The notes below the pieces were generated by a model. That model made no database searches, was not told where the DNA came from, and saw nothing but the letters and a program-made list of their open reading frames with translations. A stretch of 64,000 bases of DNA from JAIVJG01 sp964236735 (GTDB taxonomy: Bacteria; Acidobacteriota; Blastocatellia; Pyrinomonadales; Pyrinomonadaceae), in assembly GCA_964236735.1 (NCBI GenBank), contig CAXSFM010000010.1, forward strand, positions 124,001 to 188,000. Reading direction: 5' to 3'. The translations under genes and the position numbers were made by a program. Shown piece by piece: positions 63,319-64,000 of the stretch. Each line of letters opens with the position of its first letter. Position 1 is the first letter of the stretch.

Positions 63319-64000
63319 TCAGGAGTAGAAGGTGAGCAGTAAACAAGCGACGGCGAGTTTGCCATAGCAATGCACCTTCAACCCTTGACTAGAACGAACG
63401 CGCGAAGCGTTCTGTAAATCCGTTGTTTGAATCAGCCAGTTGAATAAACTTTCAAGTGGCTGGCGAATAGCCGAGACAAAGCGATTGTAGAGTGTCGGCA
63501 CATCCTTTTCCGTCTCATGCCGATGCCGTTTGTATGAGGCGATCAAAAACCAGCCGCGCGCTTTGCAATCTGCTTGCGTGTCGCGGTGAAAATAGGCTTT
63601 GTCGGCAAACAAGCCGCAACCCGCAGGCAAACTCGGCGACACTTCGCGCAACGCCGAGAGGTCATGCTGCGAAGCCCGGGAGAGGTGAATCTTCTCCGGC
63701 AGCGGCAACTTGGCTCGTCGCCGCGCGGCAATAAAATGCAGTTTGACGCCTCTGTAATGCTGTTGTTTAGTGGCGCAAAAGCCCGTGTCGGCTAATCCAT
63801 GACCAACCCGCGCTCGATTAGCGCGCGTGCCGCGCGCAAGCATCACCGGCACGGAATCAATGAGGCGGTTGTCACTTGCCCGAACCTGCCACGCGCCACT
63901 GACAAGCAGTTGTTCAATGAGCAGTTCAAAGGCCGGAGCGAGTTCATTCAAGCGGCAGTTGACGGTTTGGTAAGCAGGCAAGGCGGGGAACCACTCGCGC
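63319..64000 (-). CDS. Transposase, IS982-like (5' end outside window)
   Basis: The frame runs open through the right edge of the window, beginning REWFPALPAYQTVNCRLNEL. The DDE-type pattern is visible: LIDSVPVMLARGTRA (first Asp), DTGFCATKQQHYRGVKLHF, SRASQHDLSALRE, LFADKAYFHRD (second Asp) and PLESLFNWLIQ (Glu). This order matches IS982 and related IS4-group transposases. GC content is higher than in parA. The 3' end of the insertion sequence should lie near 63300, but no terminal inverted repeat could be identified with only one end in view. Confidence 0.85.
   Translation of the reverse strand, partial: REWFPALPAYQTVNCRLNELAPAFELLIEQLLVSGAWQVRASDNRLIDSVPVMLARGTRANRARVGHGLADTGFCATKQQHYRGVKLHFIAARRRAKLPLPEKIHLSRASQHDLSALREVSPSLPAGCGLFADKAYFHRDTQADCKARGWFLIASYKRHRHETEKDVPTLYNRFVSAIRQPLESLFNWLIQTTDLQNASRVRSSQGLKVHCYGKLAVACLLLTFYS

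Overview
This 64 kb window is a mostly high-GC bacterial chromosome segment. By inference it comes from an Acidobacteriota of the Blastocatellia type. The signs are TonB-dependent Oar-like receptors with an N-terminal carboxypeptidase-regulatory domain, pairs of an ECF sigma factor (TIGR02999 type) with a Ser/Thr kinase carrying TPR or TolB-like repeats, secreted DUF885, M28 and M49 peptidases, a Calx-beta/DUF4214 giant secreted protein, and many dispersed intergenic hairpins. No rRNA or tRNA gene was seen.

Layout. 1-9.5 kb: end of an anti-sigma factor, an MBL hydrolase, a lipoprotein, a lipid-linked sugar glycosyltransferase pair, a DPP III-like peptidase, a half-size GDT1 transporter and a Phd/ParE toxin-antitoxin pair. 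9.5-16 kb: an ECF sigma/anti-sigma operon with a secreted target gene, both preceded by matching promoters, then an M28 peptidase and NagZ. 16-23 kb: queG followed by overlapping genes, a DUF885 peptidase, moaA and a Uma2 nuclease. 23-28 kb: TPP riboswitch and thiC. The thiC 3' end is an insertion hotspot: an AT-rich DUF262/DUF1524 (GmrSD-like) gene and a DUF4258/YgiT pair are each followed by a leftover copy of a ThiC C-terminus. 28-33.5 kb: a NurA nuclease near a putative HAS-barrel protein and a zinc-ribbon membrane protein, then a TPR protein. 33.6-40 kb: a vestige of a TonB receptor and a 1928-residue beta-helix/Calx-beta/DUF4214 protein. 40.6-48.5 kb: two divergent sigma/kinase modules flanking a small Cys-rich secreted protein. 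48.8-57 kb: an Oar-like TonB receptor, a ketosynthase-methyltransferase-FAD oxidoreductase group and a VanZ protein. 57-64 kb: a partial F1Fo ATP synthase operon (b', b, delta, alpha, gamma), parB, parA and a transposase that runs out of the window.

The most unusual structure is the thiC hotspot, where successive insertions each left a fossil ThiC C-terminus. The second is a family of hairpins built from 7-base units. One arm carries stop codons in all three frames and the other arm is open in all frames. They sit on or within a few bases of stop codons, and in three cases they directly abut a start codon and leave no visible ribosome binding site.
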